From Desulfobulbaceae bacterium (GTDB lineage: Bacteria > Desulfobacterota > Desulfobulbia > Desulfobulbales > Desulfocapsaceae), in the NCBI GenBank assembly GCA_030632405.1, contig DAOVUU010000157.1:1-6331 (forward strand): 6,331 nt of DNA, in the 5' to 3' direction. The notes beneath the pieces were generated by a model that did no database searches, was not told the DNA's origin, and saw only the letters and a list, made by a program, of their open reading frames with translations. This document shows positions 5,405 through 6,331 of the stretch, piece after piece. The position numbers were made by a program, and so were the translations under genes. Every line of letters starts with the position of its first letter. The stretch's first letter is position 1.

Positions 5405-6331
5405 ATGAAAACTACGATGCACACACTGATTCAAGTAATCGCCCTGTTCTTTATTTTGCTGATGGGCACAGCTAATGCACAGCAGACATCGTCTGAATCC
5501 AAGGCCGGGGCAGGTGCCACTGTACTGGAACCTGCACAGGATTCCAGTGCGGACAAACTGTATGGTTCCACCACGAAACTGTTGCGCGATACAGTTGGAA
5601 AGGTGGATTCTTTTTTCGCGGATAACGACTATTCCACCTTTCAAGAAAATACTTCACGTTTGCGCCTGCGTTTGGATACCAGCTGGGTTCAGGATCATGG
5701 CTGGGATATAAAACCCAAGGTCAAATTCCATCTTGTGTTTCCCGGACTGGATGGACGCATTCGATTTGTAATGAATGAGGACGATGACTCCGACAGCGAA
5801 GCGGGAGCCGCGGGAGATGAAAAGGATAATGACGCGGCACTGCGCTGGGTAGGCCACCAGGGCAAAAACACATCTCTGTCCTTTGATCTGGGACTAAGAG
5901 TAAAGAGCAGCAACCTCGATCCCTTTTTACGGATGAACTCGGCCATTAGATACGGCATCAGTAAAAACTGGTACGGCCAGACTTCCAACCGACTCTTTTA
6001 TTACTCAAAAACCAGCTGGCGAGACGATTTTCGCCAGAGCTTCAATCGTAAGGTCAGTGATGATATGTTGTTTCGCTCTCGCTCACGTATTCAGTATTTT
6101 GATGAAAACGACTTTAATCCATATTTAGAACAGAAATTTACTCTGTTTCAGACGTTGAATAAAAAATCTGCAATAGCCTATGAGGCCCTGTGGAGGCTAC
6201 AGGATATGGAAGATTCACTGTTTGATGAAGACGAAATCAAAGGCGAATTGCAAGACAATTACCAAAGTGTGCAGTTGAGACTGCGCTATCGCCGCAATGT
6301 CTGGCGCGACTGGCTGTATATAGAACTCTGG
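5405..6331 (+). CDS. Secreted, probable outer-membrane beta-barrel protein of unknown family (3' end outside window)
   Basis: The frame is open for 309 codons to the window edge with no stop. It starts at ATG 5405 with GGAG at 5391-5394, 10 nt upstream. The first 25 residues form a signal peptide: a hydrophobic core (about 8-20) ending in A-N-A before QQ, a likely signal peptidase I site. After a low-complexity linker (26-50) come repeated stretches of alternating polar and hydrophobic or aromatic residues, such as RLRLRLDTSW (85-94), KVKFHLVF (105-112), SLSFDLGLRV (157-166) and LRLRYRR (291-297). This is what beta-barrel strands look like. A very acidic segment at 125-142 (EDDDSDSE and following) may be a loop. 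I do not recognise the family. Its position 42 bp after a Na/Pi cotransporter suggests a porin-like or envelope role in anion uptake, which is inference only. The plus-strand frame is much longer than any competing frame. Confidence 0.85.
   Translation, partial: MKTTMHTLIQVIALFFILLMGTANAQQTSSESKAGAGATVLEPAQDSSADKLYGSTTKLLRDTVGKVDSFFADNDYSTFQENTSRLRLRLDTSWVQDHGWDIKPKVKFHLVFPGLDGRIRFVMNEDDDSDSEAGAAGDEKDNDAALRWVGHQGKNTSLSFDLGLRVKSSNLDPFLRMNSAIRYGISKNWYGQTSNRLFYYSKTSWRDDFRQSFNRKVSDDMLFRSRSRIQYFDENDFNPYLEQKFTLFQTLNKKSAIAYEALWRLQDMEDSLFDEDEIKGELQDNYQSVQLRLRYRRNVWRDWLYIELW

Noticed and set aside
5315..5988. Several overlapping open frames on both strands across the 3' gene
   Set aside because: They compete with the plus-strand frame that opens with a signal peptide at 5405 and stays open for 309 codons to the window edge.

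Overview
The window looks like ordinary chromosome from a Gram-negative bacterium. The Gram-negative call rests on the 3' gene, which has a signal peptide followed by beta-barrel-like sequence. A sulfate-reducing or related Desulfobacterota host is a guess. It rests on the style of the gene set (standalone SelD-N-terminus-like oxidoreductase, SulP, Lrp/AsnC) and on a palindromic intergenic repeat resembling ones I associate with that group. It has not been tested. No mobile element, CRISPR array, rRNA or convincing tRNA is visible.

Layout: (1) 1-33, minus strand: the first 11 codons of a probable Lrp/AsnC-family regulator, cut by the window edge. (2) 34-432: a divergent intergenic region with a good sigma70-like promoter for the regulator, a perfect 11-bp-arm inverted repeat across that promoter, a spaced direct repeat and a stem-loop upstream of the next gene. 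(3) 433-2052, plus: a complete SulP anion permease with a C-terminal STAS domain. Residues at the positions I recall as the Na+/bicarbonate site of cyanobacterial BicA appear to be present. (4) 2053-2113: a short convergent gap holding a palindromic repeat-like element. (5) 2114-3247, minus: a complete FAD/NAD(P)-binding oxidoreductase of the family otherwise found fused to the N-terminus of SelD, here without SelD. (6) 3248-3550: a divergent intergenic region with a half copy of the same repeat, a GATAA half-site cluster and two compact palindromes. (7) 3551-5362, plus: a complete Na+/phosphate cotransporter-family protein with a C-terminal PhoU-like helical domain. (8) 5405-6331, plus: a secreted, probably outer-membrane beta-barrel protein, running off the window in frame.

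How the genes may work together: the Na/Pi cotransporter and the outer-membrane protein are separated by 42 bp, and a 14-codon mini-ORF bridges the gap. They look like one transcription unit, possibly an inner-membrane/outer-membrane pair for phosphate or another oxyanion. The SulP permease is a single-gene unit opposite the regulator. The oxidoreductase stands alone. The least explained material is the dense dyad symmetry in the two divergent intergenic regions and the uncharacterised outer-membrane protein next to the Na/Pi transporter.
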